DNA of 64,000 bases from Caballeronia sp. LZ062 (GTDB taxonomy: Bacteria; Pseudomonadota; Gammaproteobacteria; Burkholderiales; Burkholderiaceae): assembly GCF_031450785.1 (NCBI RefSeq), contig NZ_JARTWB010000002.1, forward strand, positions 2,542,001 through 2,606,000, written 5' to 3'. Positions 34,633 through 44,560 of the stretch are shown here, piece by piece; the stretch's first letter is position 1, and each line of letters begins with the position of its first letter. Below the pieces are notes generated by a model. It had not been told where the DNA came from. It worked only from the letters and a program-made list of their open reading frames with translations, and searched no databases. The position numbers and the translations under genes were made by a program.

Positions 34633-37032
34633 TCAGGCGGTTTCAGCGGTTTGGGCGGTCTGGGCGGAGTGCATCGCGCTCCAGACGCGGTGCGGCGTCG
34701 CGGGCATCTGCATGTCCTTGACGCCGAGCGGCGCGAGGGCATCGAGAATCGCGTTGATGACAGCGGGCGGCGAACCGATCGCGCCTGCTTCGCCGCAGCC
34801 CTTCACGCCGAGCGGGTTGTGCGTGCACGGCGTGCCTTTCGCGGTCTCGACGGTGAAGCTCGGCAAGTCGATGGCGTGCGGCATCGCGTAATCCATGAAC
34901 GAGCCGGAAAGCAGCTGGCCGCTGTCCTTGTCATACACGCAGCGCTCCAGCATGGCCTGACCGATGCCCTGCCCCAAGCCGCCGTGCACTTGCCCTTCCA
35001 CGATCATCGGGTTGATGACGTTGCCGAAGTCGTCCACCGCGGTGAACTTCTGGATGCGCGTTTCGCCGGTGTCGCGGTCCACTTCGACTTCGCACACGTA
35101 AGCGCCGGACGGGTACGTGAAGTTCGTCGGATCGTAAAACGCGTTTTCGTTGAGGCCCGGCTCCATGGTTTCGAGCGGGAAGTTGTGCGGCACGTAGGCG
35201 GCGAGCGAAACCTCCGCGAAGCTCTTCGTGCGGTCCGTGCCCGCGACGCGAAACACGCCGTTCGAAAACTCGATGTCTTCCGCCGACGCTTCCAGCAAAT
35301 GCGCGGCGATCTTCTTCGCCTTCGCTTCCACCTTGTCGAGCGCCTTCATGATCGCGGAGCCGCCGACCGAGATCGACCGCGATCCATAGGTGCCCATGCC
35401 GAACGGAATGCGGCCGGTGTCGCCGTGAATGACTTCGACGTTCTCGATCGGCACGCCCAGCCGGTCCGCGACCACTTGCGCGAACGTCGTCTCGTGGCCC
35501 TGACCGTGGCTGTGCGATCCGGTGAATACGGTGACGGAGCCGGTCGGATGCACGCGCACTTCGCCTGCTTCGAAGAGGCCCGCCCGCGCGCCGAGCGCGC
35601 CCGCAATGTTCGACGGCGCGAGCCCGCACGCCTCGATGTAGCACGAATAGCCGATGCCGCGCAGCTTGCCTTCCTTTTCCGACTGCGCGCGACGCTCGGC
35701 GAATCCCGCGACGTCCGCGAGTTCGAGCGCGCGGTTCAGGCACGCGTCATAGTCGCCGGTGTCGTAGGTGAGGCCGACCGGCGTCGCGTACGGAAACTCG
35801 CGGATGAAGTTGCGTCGGCGCAGTTCGACCGGATCGATATTCAGTTCACGCGCCGCTGTCTCGACGAGCCGTTCGACCACATACGTGGCTTCCGGGCGGC
35901 CCGCGCCGCGGTAGGCATCGACAGGAACGGTGTTCGTGAACACGGCCTTCACTTCGGCGTAGATGGCGGGCGTGGCGTACTGACCAGCGAGCAGCGTCGC
36001 GTAGAGCACCGTCGGCACCGACGACGCGAACGTCGACAAATACGCGCCCATGTTCGCCGTCGTGTGAACGCGCATCGCGAGGAACTTGCCGTCGTTGTCG
36101 AGCGCGAGTTCCGCTTTGGTCACGTGGTCGCGGCCGTGCGCGTCGGAGAGAAACGCTTCGGAACGCTCGGCGGTCCATTTGATCGGACGCCCGACTTTCT
36201 TCGATGCCCACGTCAGCGCCACGTCTTCCGGATACAGGAAAATCTTCGAGCCGAAGCCGCCGCCCACGTCCGGCGCGATCACGCGCAGCTTCGATTCCGG
36301 CAGCGATAGCACGAAAGCCGCCATCAGCAGACGCTCGACGTGCGGATTCTGATTCGCGACGTAGACCGTGTAGCTGTCGTCGTGCTTCGAATAGCTCGCG
36401 TTGACGGCGCGCGGCTCGATGGCGTTCGGCACGAGCCGCTGGTTCACGATATCGAGCGTCGTCACATGCGCGGCCTGCGCGAACGCGGCGTCGGTGCGCG
36501 CCTTGTCGCCGTGGCCCCAGTTGTAGCAGACGTTGTTCGGCACGCTGTCGTGCACGAGCGGCTGGCCGGCATCGGCGGCGCTGCCCGTATCGACGATAGC
36601 GGGCAGTTCCTCGTAATCGACCTCGATCAGCTCCAGCGCGTCTTTCGCTTCCTTCACCGATTCGGCGACGACGAGCGCCACCTGATCGCCCACGTGCAGC
36701 ACCTTGTCGTGCGCGATCACAGGATGCGGCGGCTCGTGCATCGGCGAGCCGTCCGTGCTGTGGATCAGCCATCCGCACGGCAAGCCGCCGACGTTTTCGC
36801 CCGCGAGATCCTTGCCGGTGAACACGCCGATCACGCCCGACGACGCGAGCGCCTGCTCGGTATTGATGCCGCGAATGCGCGCGTGCGCGTGCGGCGAACG
36901 CAGGAACACGCCATAGCTTTGGCGCGGCAGGACGACGTCGTCGGTGTATTGGCCCGCGCCCGTCAGGAAGCGATAGTCTTCTTTGCGCTTGACGCCAGCG
37001 CCGATCAGTTTCTGTTGCTCAGGGGCATTCAT
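34633..37032 (-). CDS. coxL: Molybdopterin-binding large subunit, form II CO-dehydrogenase-like (CoxL-like)
   Basis: A 799-residue catalytic subunit with the usual aldehyde oxidase/xanthine dehydrogenase a/b-hammerhead domain (about 20-140) and Mo-binding domains. The active-site loop reads [10 protein letters not shown] (373-382), the form II signature. True form I CO dehydrogenases have AYRCSFR with the copper-binding Cys, which is absent here. Other cofactor motifs are [20 protein letters not shown] (about 251-270), [21 protein letters not shown] and [21 protein letters not shown], with the catalytic Glu. The substrate is therefore probably not CO but an aldehyde or heterocycle. It heads the coxLMDEG part of the operon, 52 bp after coxS. 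Confidence 0.93.
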   Translation of the reverse strand: MNAPEQQKLIGAGVKRKEDYRFLTGAGQYTDDVVLPRQSYGVFLRSPHAHARIRGINTEQALASSGVIGVFTGKDLAGENVGGLPCGWLIHSTDGSPMHEPPHPVIAHDKVLHVGDQVALVVAESVKEAKDALELIEVDYEELPAIVDTGSAADAGQPLVHDSVPNNVCYNWGHGDKARTDAAFAQAAHVTTLDIVNQRLVPNAIEPRAVNASYSKHDDSYTVYVANQNPHVERLLMAAFVLSLPESKLRVIAPDVGGGFGSKIFLYPEDVALTWASKKVGRPIKWTAERSEAFLSDAHGRDHVTKAELALDNDGKFLAMRVHTTANMGAYLSTFASSVPTVLYATLLAGQYATPAIYAEVKAVFTNTVPVDAYRGAGRPEATYVVERLVETAARELNIDPVELRRRNFIREFPYATPVGLTYDTGDYDACLNRALELADVAGFAERRAQSEKEGKLRGIGYSCYIEACGLAPSNIAGALGARAGLFEAGEVRVHPTGSVTVFTGSHSHGQGHETTFAQVVADRLGVPIENVEVIHGDTGRIPFGMGTYGSRSISVGGSAIMKALDKVEAKAKKIAAHLLEASAEDIEFSNGVFRVAGTDRTKSFAEVSLAAYVPHNFPLETMEPGLNENAFYDPTNFTYPSGAYVCEVEVDRDTGETRIQKFTAVDDFGNVINPMIVEGQVHGGLGQGIGQAMLERCVYDKDSGQLLSGSFMDYAMPHAIDLPSFTVETAKGTPCTHNPLGVKGCGEAGAIGSPPAVINAILDALAPLGVKDMQMPATPHRVWSAMHSAQTAQTAETA

Positions 37033-37084
37033 CGCGATCTCCGTGATAGGCGCGATTCGTGGTGTCGAAAAGGGAACGAGGGAG

Positions 37085-37561
37085 TCAGGCGCCCGCTTTC
37101 ATGTTCTGCGTGCCTTCGAGGACCGCCTTCACGATGTTGTGATAGCCCGTGCAGCGGCAGAGATTGCCGTCGAGCTGATCGCGGACTTCTTCCTCGGTGA
37201 GATCGGGCGATTCGGCTGCGAGCGCGCTTGCGCTCATCACCATGCCCGGCGTGCAGAAACCGCATTGCAGGCCGTGACATTCCCTGAACGCCGCCTGCAT
37301 CGGATGAAGCTGGCCGTCTTTCGACATGCCCTCGATGGTCGTCACGCTCATGCCGTCGGCTTGCGCGGCGAGGATGTTGCACGATTTGATCGCGCGGCCG
37401 TCGAGATGAACGGTGCACGCGCCGCACTGCGCGGTATCGCAGCCGACGTGCGTGCCGGTCAGCCCGAGGTTTTCGCGGAGAAACTGGACGAGCAGGACAT
37501 GCGGTTCGACCTTCGCGGTCACGGGTTTGCCGTTGACCGTCAGGCTGATGCTGAGCGTCAT
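37085..37561 (-). CDS. coxS: 2Fe-2S small subunit (CoxS-like)
   Basis: A 158-residue subunit with both clusters of the family. The plant-ferredoxin-type N-terminal domain has C41, C46, C49 and C61 ([16 protein letters not shown]...SC), and the helical C-terminal domain has C100, C103, C135 and C137 ([15 protein letters not shown]). It transfers electrons from the Mo site to FAD. It is the first gene of the seven-gene operon, with 300 bp of upstream sequence to the APC permease terminator holding its promoter. Confidence 0.94.
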   Translation of the reverse strand: MTLSISLTVNGKPVTAKVEPHVLLVQFLRENLGLTGTHVGCDTAQCGACTVHLDGRAIKSCNILAAQADGMSVTTIEGMSKDGQLHPMQAAFRECHGLQCGFCTPGMVMSASALAAESPDLTEEEVRDQLDGNLCRCTGYHNIVKAVLEGTQNMKAGA

Positions 37562-37794
37562 TACTGTCTCCTAGTCGACCGCGGCGGGCGTCTCGCTCAC
37601 CGCGGTCCTTGCACGATTGCAAGGGGATGGACCAGCCTTAACGTCACTCGGGTCACTCGAACGCACGTCACCACGTCTCTACCTGCCCGCGCGTCGCGTC
37701 CGGCTGGGATTTCGTGTTATGTGTACGGCGAGTAAAGCACAAAACAGCGGGCGTCGCTATTAGGCGCACGCCCGTGCCGCCCTCGCCGACCGGC

Positions 37795-37826
37795 GAAAAA
37801 AAACGCCGCCCGGAAGGGGCGGCGTT
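37795..37826 (-). terminator. Terminator of the APC permease gene
   Basis: On the minus strand AACGCCGCCCC-TTCC-GGGCGGCGTT is followed by TTTTTT, a strong intrinsic terminator 35 bases after the permease stop. Confidence 0.9.
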
Positions 37827-37860
37827 CTGCGCTTTTCGCGCTGATCCATCAGACAAGCAG

Positions 37861-39303
37861 TCAGTGCGTCACGGTTTCCCGCTTGGCGGACTTCGCGCCC
37901 GACGGCTGCGCCTGAACGCGGCCGAGCACGGAATGACGCCGCGAGTAGACGAAGTAAATCACGAGGCCGATCACGAGCCAGACGATAAACGCGATCCACG
38001 TGGTCGCTGCGAGATTGAGCATCAGGAAGAGGCACGACGCCACCGCGAGAATCGGCACCACCGGCACGCCCGGGCAGCGGAATGCGCGCGGCAGGTCGGG
38101 ATGCGTGCGGCGCAGGATCAGCACGGCGATGGACACCATCGAGAACGCGGCGAGCGTGCCGATGTTAATGAGTTCGGCGAGCACGTTGAGCGGCACCAGC
38201 GCGCCGATCAGGCCGAAGAAGATGCCGACGAGCCACGTCGTGAAGAACGGCGTCGCGAAACGCGGATGCACGCTCGAGAGCTTCGCGGGCAGCAGTCCGT
38301 CACGCGACATCGCATAGATGATGCGCGTCTGGCCGTAGCTCATGACGAGAATCACGGTGAGCATACCGAGCACCGCGCCGAGGTCGATGAAACCGGCCAC
38401 CCAGTTCTGCCCCGCCACTTGCAGCGCGTACGACACCGGATGCGAGATGTGCGCGAACTGCGCCGCCGGGACGATGCCCGTCACGACCGCCGCCACCGCC
38501 ACGTACAGCACCGCGCACACGGCGAGCGACGAAATGATGCCGATGGGCAGATCGCGCTTCGGATTCTTTACTTCCTCGGCGGCAGACGACACCGAATCGA
38601 AGCCGATGAACGCGAAGAACATGACCGCCGCCGCGCCGAACACGCCCGACCAGCCGTGCGGCATGAACGGATGCCAGTTGTCCGGCTTGACGTGGAACAC
38701 GCCGACCGCGATCACCAGCAGCACGACCGTGACCTTGATCGCGACCATGACGTTGTTGATGCGGGTGGATTCCTTCACGCCAATCGACAGCAGCCACGTA
38801 ATGACCATCATCACGAGGAACGCGGGCAGGTTGAAGTATGTGACGTGGTCCGGCAGCGCGCCGGGCGCGGCGGTGAGCGCCGTCGGCAGGCTGATGCCGA
38901 AGCCCGACAACAGCGATTGCAGATAACCCGACCATCCGACTGAAACGGCGGACGTCGCGAGTCCGTATTCGAGCATCAAGTCCCAGCCGATGATCCACGC
39001 GGCCAACTCGCCGAGCGTCGCATAGGAATAGGTATAGATGGAACCGGCGACCGGAATGGTCGAGGAAAACTCCGCGTAGGCGAGCGCGGCGAAGCAGCAG
39101 GCAATCGCCGCGACGATGAACGACACCATGAGCGCCGGGCCGGCCTGCACGGCGCCCGTGCCCGTCAGCACGAAAATGCCGGTGCCGATGATCGCGCCGA
39201 TGCCGAGAAACGTCAGATCGAGCGCGCCCAGCGTTTTCTTGAGAGACGTGCTGTGCGCGCCGGCCAGCATGTGCTCGATGTTTTTCTTGCGGAACAACGA
39301 CAT
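37861..39303 (-). CDS. APC-superfamily amino-acid permease (CAT-like)
   Basis: A 480-residue permease starting at MSLFRKKNIEHMLAGA (39303; GGAGA upstream). It has twelve predicted membrane helices. The family hallmarks are LDLTFLGIGAIIGTGIFVLTGTGA (helix 1, the GxGxxxGTGIF-type motif), FIGFDSVSSAAEEVKNPKRDLPIGI and YGQTRIIYAMSRDGLLPAKLSSVHPRF. These match the cationic/neutral amino-acid transporter (YfnA/CAT-like) group. The substrate is unknown. It has its own terminator and stands alone. Confidence 0.92.
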   Translation of the reverse strand: MSLFRKKNIEHMLAGAHSTSLKKTLGALDLTFLGIGAIIGTGIFVLTGTGAVQAGPALMVSFIVAAIACCFAALAYAEFSSTIPVAGSIYTYSYATLGELAAWIIGWDLMLEYGLATSAVSVGWSGYLQSLLSGFGISLPTALTAAPGALPDHVTYFNLPAFLVMMVITWLLSIGVKESTRINNVMVAIKVTVVLLVIAVGVFHVKPDNWHPFMPHGWSGVFGAAAVMFFAFIGFDSVSSAAEEVKNPKRDLPIGIISSLAVCAVLYVAVAAVVTGIVPAAQFAHISHPVSYALQVAGQNWVAGFIDLGAVLGMLTVILVMSYGQTRIIYAMSRDGLLPAKLSSVHPRFATPFFTTWLVGIFFGLIGALVPLNVLAELINIGTLAAFSMVSIAVLILRRTHPDLPRAFRCPGVPVVPILAVASCLFLMLNLAATTWIAFIVWLVIGLVIYFVYSRRHSVLGRVQAQPSGAKSAKRETVTH

Positions 39304-39443
39304 TGCAATAAGTCTCCATGCGGCGCTCGCGCGCCCTGCTGCGGGAAAACCCGACATTCTATCGGAGACTCGAGAAATGCCCACAAATTGGGCAAGCGGC
39401 GCAGTTCCTGTGCACGTTTATCCTGAACGAGATAAATCGGCGC

Positions 39444-40100
39444 TCAGCACGCGATGGCCGGATTCATGTCCACGAGACGGTTGGAGAGGACGTAGAACGT
39501 GAGTTCGGCGTTGTTTGCGAGCTTCATCTTGTCCAGCAAGCGCGTGCGATAAACGCTGACCGTCTTTACCGACAACGACAGGGCGTTCGCGATATCGGTC
39601 AGCCGCTTGCCCGATGCGAGCATGCACAGTGTCTGGAATTCGCGGTCGGAAAGGTTCTCGTGCGGCATGCGTTCGCTGTCCAGCGAAACGTAGCTTGCCA
39701 GCGCCTCGGCCATTTCGGAGCTGACGTACTTGCGGCCAGCGGCGACTTGCTGAACCGCGCGGATCATCAGCGCCGGGTCCGCCGTTTTCGACAGGTAGCC
39801 AGACGCGCCGGCCTTCAGCGCGCGCACCGCGTACTGATCTTCGCGATACATCGAAAACATCAGGACCGGCAGACGCGGCGTGTCGCGCTTCAGGCGCTTG
39901 AGCACGTCAAGACCGTTCGTGTCCGGCAGCGAGATGTCGAGGAGCGCGACGTCGAAAGCGACACGCGCGGCGAGCGCCAGGGCCTGCGCGCCCGTGTCGG
40001 CTTCGCTCGCTTCTGACGCCACGCCGCGTTCCAGCAGCAATTGCGCGACGCCTCGCCGCACGATGGCGTGATCGTCGGCGAGAAGAATCTTGAGCGTCAT
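39444..40100 (-). CDS. NarL/FixJ-family response regulator
   Basis: A 218-residue regulator from ATG 40100. The receiver domain has the acidic pair DD (9-10), phospho-acceptor D55 in VALLDISLPDTNG and K in GYLSKTADPA. The LuxR-type HTH is NLSDREFQTLCMLASGKRLTDIANALSLSVKTVSVYRTRLLDKM. Eight bp separate it from the histidine kinase gene upstream, so the two form a two-component pair in one transcript. The output is unknown. Confidence 0.93.
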   Translation of the reverse strand: MTLKILLADDHAIVRRGVAQLLLERGVASEASEADTGAQALALAARVAFDVALLDISLPDTNGLDVLKRLKRDTPRLPVLMFSMYREDQYAVRALKAGASGYLSKTADPALMIRAVQQVAAGRKYVSSEMAEALASYVSLDSERMPHENLSDREFQTLCMLASGKRLTDIANALSLSVKTVSVYRTRLLDKMKLANNAELTFYVLSNRLVDMNPAIAC

Positions 40101-40108
40101 GAATGCGC

Positions 40109-40954
40109 TCAGTCGTTGACCGCACGCAGCGCGGCGCGCGGCGTCGCGGTCAACGGCAGGCGGGCGCGCACGCACGTGCCGCCCGTGCTCGATGCCGCCA
40201 CGCGCAGCGCGCCGCCGAAGGCTTCGCAGCGCGTGCGCATACTCGCGAGCCCGAGCCGCCCGGACTTGCGGCGCGCGGCTGGCGTGATGCCGATGCCGTC
40301 GTCTTCCACGACGAGTGTGACGGCCTCGTCATCCGCCGTTAGCGTGACGTTTGCGCGTGTCGCGTGCGCATGCCGCGCCACATTGCCGAGCGACTCCTGC
40401 GCGATGCGAAAAAGCGCAACCGCAAGGTTCTGCGGCAGGCGTCGCGCGTAGATTTCAACCGAACAGGATAAATTGACGACAAGACCCGCGCGCGCGCCGA
40501 AGCTCGCGAGCCATTCGGCGAGCGCGGCAGCGAGGCCGTCTTCCAAAGACGGCGCATGTAGCCCTTCCACGATCCTGTGATTTGTCGCGGCGACTTCGGC
40601 GAGACACTCCCGCGCGTGGCGCAAGGCTTCGGCGCACGCGGCGGGGGCATCGGCTGGAAGGAGGAATTCTGCGCGCGCAATCGCGATGTTTGCCGCAGTG
40701 AGAATCGCGCCCGCTTCGTCGTGCAGATCGCCGGCGAGATGGCGGCGGGCTCGCTCGTCGGCGGCGCCGGCCTGCGCCGCGAGGTCGCGCAGGCGGGCGC
40801 GCAAACGCTGGTTCTCGCGATCGCCTCGCAGCTTCGCGTCGATCAGAGCGGAGAACGGTGAGCCGGGCGCGTCCGGCGTCGGTGACGAAACGCCGCGCAA
40901 GCTGGCGCGGGACGGTGCGCGCTCATCCAGCGCGATCACGGCCGACGGATTCAT
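40109..40954 (-). CDS. Soluble HisKA_3-type sensor histidine kinase
   Basis: A 281-residue kinase partner of the response regulator. The dimerisation/phospho-acceptor motif is ARRHLAGDLHDEAGAILTAANIA with H78. The ATPase domain has an N-box FRIAQESLGNVARHAHATRANV and G-boxes VVEDDGIGI and GLASMRTR. There is no transmembrane segment: residues 1-70 are a short unstructured part followed by a coiled coil (LRGDRENQRLRARLRDLAAQAG). It must sense a cytoplasmic cue or take input from another protein. Confidence 0.9.
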   Translation of the reverse strand: MNPSAVIALDERAPSRASLRGVSSPTPDAPGSPFSALIDAKLRGDRENQRLRARLRDLAAQAGAADERARRHLAGDLHDEAGAILTAANIAIARAEFLLPADAPAACAEALRHARECLAEVAATNHRIVEGLHAPSLEDGLAAALAEWLASFGARAGLVVNLSCSVEIYARRLPQNLAVALFRIAQESLGNVARHAHATRANVTLTADDEAVTLVVEDDGIGITPAARRKSGRLGLASMRTRCEAFGGALRVAASSTGGTCVRARLPLTATPRAALRAVND

Positions 40955-41276
40955 TCTTTCCTCGCTTTGAGCGCAACTTGCGCTACGTCCTCGGCGGCAT
41001 CACGAGTCGGCGTAACTAAATTTACACTCTGTAACATCGAAGACGGACGAAGCGCGTTGCGCGCATCGCCTCAGGGTGATCGCATCATATCTCAAAAATA
41101 TGATGAGTCCATGTCGGACAAGGCGATGGCGTGCAAACTTCATGTGAGTTAGCAACAGCGGCGTGGCAAATCGGCAGGAAGGACGCCTGCGCGACATGTA
41201 ACAGTCCGCCGGCGCGCCAGCGAAAAAAAAGCCGGAGCAAACGCTCCGGCTTCCTGTACGACGACGACTTCGATAA
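40955..41276. other. Intergenic region between the kinase and ferredoxin-NADP reductase genes
   Basis: 322 bases with the kinase promoter (an AT-rich patch near 41010-41035 and 41085-41100) and, at 41223-41252, the terminator of the reductase gene. No gene is supported. Confidence 0.4.
41223..41252 (-). terminator. Terminator of ferredoxin-NADP reductase gene
   Basis: On the minus strand AAGCCGGAGC-GTTT-GCTCCGGCTT is followed by TTTTTT, a strong intrinsic terminator 25 bases after the stop. Confidence 0.92.
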
Positions 41277-42047
41277 TCAGCCGACGAACGCTTTTTCCAC
41301 GACGTAATGTCCCGGATGGTTGTTGCTGCCTTCCTGGAATCCCAGCGAGTCGAGCAACTGGCGCGTGTCGCGCAGCATGTGCGGGCTGCCGCAGAGCATC
41401 ACACGGTCGTTTTCGATCGAGAACGGCTCCACCGACAGATCCGAGAACAGCTTCTTCGTCTCGATCAGGTCCGTGATGCGGCCGCGGTTCGCGAATTCTT
41501 CGCGCGTCACGGTCGGATAATAGACGAGCTTCTCCGACACGATTTCGCCGATGTGCTCGTGCGCCGGCAGATGCTCGGTGATGAAGTCCTTGTACGCGAG
41601 TTCATCGACGAAACGGCACGTGTGCGTCAGCACGATCTTCTCGTAGCGGTCGTACACGTCCGGGTCCTTGATGATCGACATGAACGGCGCGAGCCCCGTG
41701 CCCGTGGAGAGCAGCCACAGCGTCTTGCCGGGCAGCAGGTTGTCCGCGACGAGCGTGCCGGTCGGCTTCTTGCCGATCAGCACGGAATCGCCGACCTTCA
41801 AGTGCTGCAGACGCGAGGTCAGCGGGCCGTCCGGCACCTTGATGCTCAGAAATTCCAGATGCTCTTCGTAGTTCGCGCTCGCGAGGCTGTACGCGCGCAG
41901 GAGCGGCTTGCCGTCGACTTCGAGGCCCACCATCGTGAACTGGCCGTTCTCAAAGCGGAACGAGGCGTCGCGGGTGCAGGTGAAACTGAAAAGCGTGTCG
42001 GTCCAGTGATGGACGCTCAGAACGGTTTGAGAATTAAGGTTGCTCAT
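41277..42047 (-). CDS. fpr: Ferredoxin-NADP(+) reductase
   Basis: A 256-residue flavoprotein from ATG 42047 (MSNLNSQTVLSVHHWTDTLFSF). The FAD motif is RAYSLASANYEEHLEFLSIKV (RxYS type), followed by GPLTSRLQHLKVGDSVLIGKKPTGTLV, the NADP site LWLLSTGTGLAPFMSIIKDPDVYDRYEKIVLTHTCR, and the C-terminus GSNNHPGHYVVEKAFVG, which is the Fpr-type subclass I ending. It moves electrons between NADPH and ferredoxin or flavodoxin, for oxidative stress defence and Fe-S biogenesis. It is a single gene with a good terminator. Confidence 0.94.
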   Translation of the reverse strand: MSNLNSQTVLSVHHWTDTLFSFTCTRDASFRFENGQFTMVGLEVDGKPLLRAYSLASANYEEHLEFLSIKVPDGPLTSRLQHLKVGDSVLIGKKPTGTLVADNLLPGKTLWLLSTGTGLAPFMSIIKDPDVYDRYEKIVLTHTCRFVDELAYKDFITEHLPAHEHIGEIVSEKLVYYPTVTREEFANRGRITDLIETKKLFSDLSVEPFSIENDRVMLCGSPHMLRDTRQLLDSLGFQEGSNNHPGHYVVEKAFVG

Positions 42048-42432
42048 GGCTTCTTGGACTAGGCGAAAACGGTGACGCTCACAGGCTGTGCGCCGGAACG
42101 CGGGTCGCTGGACGCCGCGCGAACGGACAAATCGCCACGTTCGTCGAGCTTTCGGCTGAGTGCAGCGTGTCTGCGGCAGGCCCGCGCCCGCAGCGTTGAG
42201 CCGGGCGTTGCAAGGGCGCAATCGCTCATTTTAACGCGATAGCCGCCGGGCGTCCTCGGGCCGGTTCGCCAGCAGCGCGTGACCATCCGCCACGCGCCGC
42301 CGAACGCGCCCGCTGCCGCTCGCTGCCGGCAAGCAGCGATTGCACCGCGAGCCCGGATGATAGCAACCGAAGCCGCGCCGCTTCCGAATCACCCTGCTGA
42401 CGGAAGGCAGCGCAGCGCGCGGGCGCGGCGCT
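42048..42432. other. Intergenic region upstream of fpr
   Basis: 385 GC-rich bases between two minus-strand genes. It holds the fpr promoter and the 3' end of the aldo-keto reductase transcript. The frames seen here lack start sites; I see nothing else. Confidence 0.35.
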
Positions 42433-43479
42433 TCAGATGCGCTGATCCGTCGACGGCTTTTCCCACAGATTGATGCCGCCTTCCTGCGCGTACCGGTCGA
42501 TTTCGGCGAGTTCTTCCTGGCTGAACTCCAGATTACTCAACGCACCGACGTTCTCCGTGACTTGCTCCGCGCGGCTCGCGCCGATCAGCACCGAGGTCAC
42601 GCGCCCGCCGCGCAACGCCCACGAAAGCGCCATCTGCGCGAGGCTTTGGCCGCGCCGCTGCGCCAGTTCGTTCAGCTTGCGCACGTGCTCCAGATTCTCC
42701 TGGCTCAAGTGTTCCTGCTTGAGTGATCCGCCGCCCGGCTTGTTGACGCGCGCATCCTGCGGCACGCCGTTCAGATACTTGCTCGTGAGCAGCCCTTGCG
42801 CGAGCGGCGTGAACGCGATGCTGCCCGCGCCGATGTCGTCGAGCGTATCGAGCAGTTCTTCTTCGATCCAGCGGTTCAGCATGTTGTACGACGGCTGATG
42901 GATCAAGAGCGGCACTTTGTGCTCTGCCAGCAGCCTCGCCATTTCGCGCGTCTTGGCCGCCGAGTACGACGAGATGCCGACATACAGCGCCTTGCCCGAA
43001 TGCACGGCCGTCGCGAGCGCGCCGGCGGTCTCTTCGAGCGGCGTATCGGCGTCGAAGCGATGCGAGTAGAAAATGTCGACGTAATCCAGGCCCATGCGCT
43101 TCAGGCTCTGATCGAGGCTCGCCAGCACGTATTTGCGCGAACCGCCGCCCTGCCCGTACGGACCCGGCCACATGTCCCAGCCGGCTTTCGTCGAGATCAG
43201 CAGTTCATCGCGATACGGCTTGAAGTCGTCCTTGAAGAGACGCCCGAAGTTGGTTTCCGCGCTGCCGTACGGCGGGCCGTAATTGTTCGCCAAATCGAAA
43301 TGCGTGACGCCGAGGTCGAATGCGGTGCGCAGAATGTCGCGCTGCGTCGAAATAGGCGTGGTGTCGCCGAAGTTGTGCCAAAGACCGAGCGACAGAGCCG
43401 GCAGCTTGAGGCCGCTCTTGCCGCACGTGCGGTATTGCATCTGCGAGGAGTAACGCTCGGATGCTGCTTCGTAAGCCAT
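42433..43479 (-). CDS. Aldo-keto reductase, YghZ/L-glyceraldehyde 3-phosphate reductase-like
   Basis: A 348-residue AKR from ATG 43479 (AAGGAAAA upstream). The catalytic tetrad is Asp in HFDLANNYGPPYGSAETNFG (with Tyr), Lys in LLISTKAGWDMWPGPYG and His in DIFYSHRFDADTPLEET. The NADPH-binding end is VLIGASRAEQVTENVGAL. The insertion GWDMWPGPYGQGGGSRKYVLASLDQSLKRMGLDYVDIFYSHR is diagnostic of the YghZ/GPR group, which reduces L-glyceraldehyde 3-phosphate and methylglyoxal. It is divergent from the MscS gene with a 210-bp shared promoter region. Confidence 0.92.
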   Translation of the reverse strand: MAYEAASERYSSQMQYRTCGKSGLKLPALSLGLWHNFGDTTPISTQRDILRTAFDLGVTHFDLANNYGPPYGSAETNFGRLFKDDFKPYRDELLISTKAGWDMWPGPYGQGGGSRKYVLASLDQSLKRMGLDYVDIFYSHRFDADTPLEETAGALATAVHSGKALYVGISSYSAAKTREMARLLAEHKVPLLIHQPSYNMLNRWIEEELLDTLDDIGAGSIAFTPLAQGLLTSKYLNGVPQDARVNKPGGGSLKQEHLSQENLEHVRKLNELAQRRGQSLAQMALSWALRGGRVTSVLIGASRAEQVTENVGALSNLEFSQEELAEIDRYAQEGGINLWEKPSTDQRI

Positions 43480-43689
43480 GACGGTTTTCCTTTTCGAGTG
43501 ACGGAATTGGACTAACTTTGACAATCGTGAAGACGGTGGAAGTACGCCGCTGCACTATGCTCGCGCATCGACCAAAGCCGTTCATGTTAAGCCAATCGGC
43601 GGCGGCGCGAGTGCCGCGCACGTGCATCCCGATATCCGGGAACGCCTGCGCGCCGCCCCGTCAACGACACATCGCAAAAGGAGCATTCA

Positions 43690-44484
43690 ATGAATTCAAT
43701 CGACAAATTGCGCCCCGCCTACGACTTCATGCTCACGCTTGGGCTGACCTACGGCGTCAACATCCTGATGGCGATTCTGATCGTCGCCGTCGGCTGGTGG
43801 ATTTCGAACATCGTCGCGAACGCGCTGCGGCGTACGCTCAACCGCACGAACGTCGATGCCACGCTCACGCCGGTGCTCGCCAGTCTCGTGATGTGGGCGA
43901 TCCGCGTGGTCGCCATCGTCGCGGCGCTCGGCAAGTTCGGCATCGCGGCGGCGAGCATTCTGACCGTGCTTGGCGCGGCGGGGCTTGCCATCGGACTCGC
44001 GCTGCAGGGCACGCTGCAGAACATCGCAGCCGGTTTGATGTTGCTGCTGCTGCGGCCGTTCCGCGTGGGCGACTATATCGAAGGAATCGGCGTGACGGCG
44101 GGCACGGTCAACGAGATCGGACTCTTCACGACGCGGCTCACGAAGGCCGACGGCGTCGTCATGTACGTGCCGAACAGCATTATCTGGGCGAACCCGGTGA
44201 CGAACTTCAGCGCGAACGAAAACCGGCGCGTGGTGCTGAATTTTCTCGTGCAGCATGGTCAGGACGTCGAGCGCGTGCTGGCCGAACTGCGCAGACTCGT
44301 GACGGGCGATGCGCGCATCGTTCAGGACGGCGCGTCGGCACCGTGGATCGCCGTCACCGATTACACCGATACCGGCGTGAAGTTCAACGTGGGCGTGTGG
44401 ACGCGCGCAAGCGATCATCCCGGCGTGCAAGCGGACCTGCTGCGTAAGATTCAGCCGCTGACGCGCGTGCCGGTCGCTGCATGA
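43690..44484 (+). CDS. mscS: Small-conductance mechanosensitive channel MscS
   Basis: A 264-residue channel with three N-terminal helices. The pore helix TM3 (LGAAGLAIGLALQGTLQNIAAGLMLLLLRPFRVGDYIEG, about 95-133) shows the Ala/Gly packing pattern of MscS. The cytoplasmic beta domain has VNEIGLFTTRLTKADGVVMYVPNSIIWANPVTNFSAN. It opens under membrane tension to release solutes on osmotic downshift. Size and motifs fit E. coli MscS (286 residues), slightly shortened at the C-terminus. AAAAGGAG lies before the ATG. Confidence 0.94.
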   Translation: MNSIDKLRPAYDFMLTLGLTYGVNILMAILIVAVGWWISNIVANALRRTLNRTNVDATLTPVLASLVMWAIRVVAIVAALGKFGIAAASILTVLGAAGLAIGLALQGTLQNIAAGLMLLLLRPFRVGDYIEGIGVTAGTVNEIGLFTTRLTKADGVVMYVPNSIIWANPVTNFSANENRRVVLNFLVQHGQDVERVLAELRRLVTGDARIVQDGASAPWIAVTDYTDTGVKFNVGVWTRASDHPGVQADLLRKIQPLTRVPVAA

Positions 44485-44560
44485 CGCTGCCCTGACTGGA
44501 CGCCTCGCCGCGCGCCTTGTAAGCTGGCGCGCCCTATCTCAGAACCCGCGAGGACACTTC

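Noticed and set aside
36340..37200. Long plus-strand frame over coxL and coxS
   Set aside because: Antisense to two subunits with intact cofactor motifs; typical mirror frame of high-GC coding DNA.
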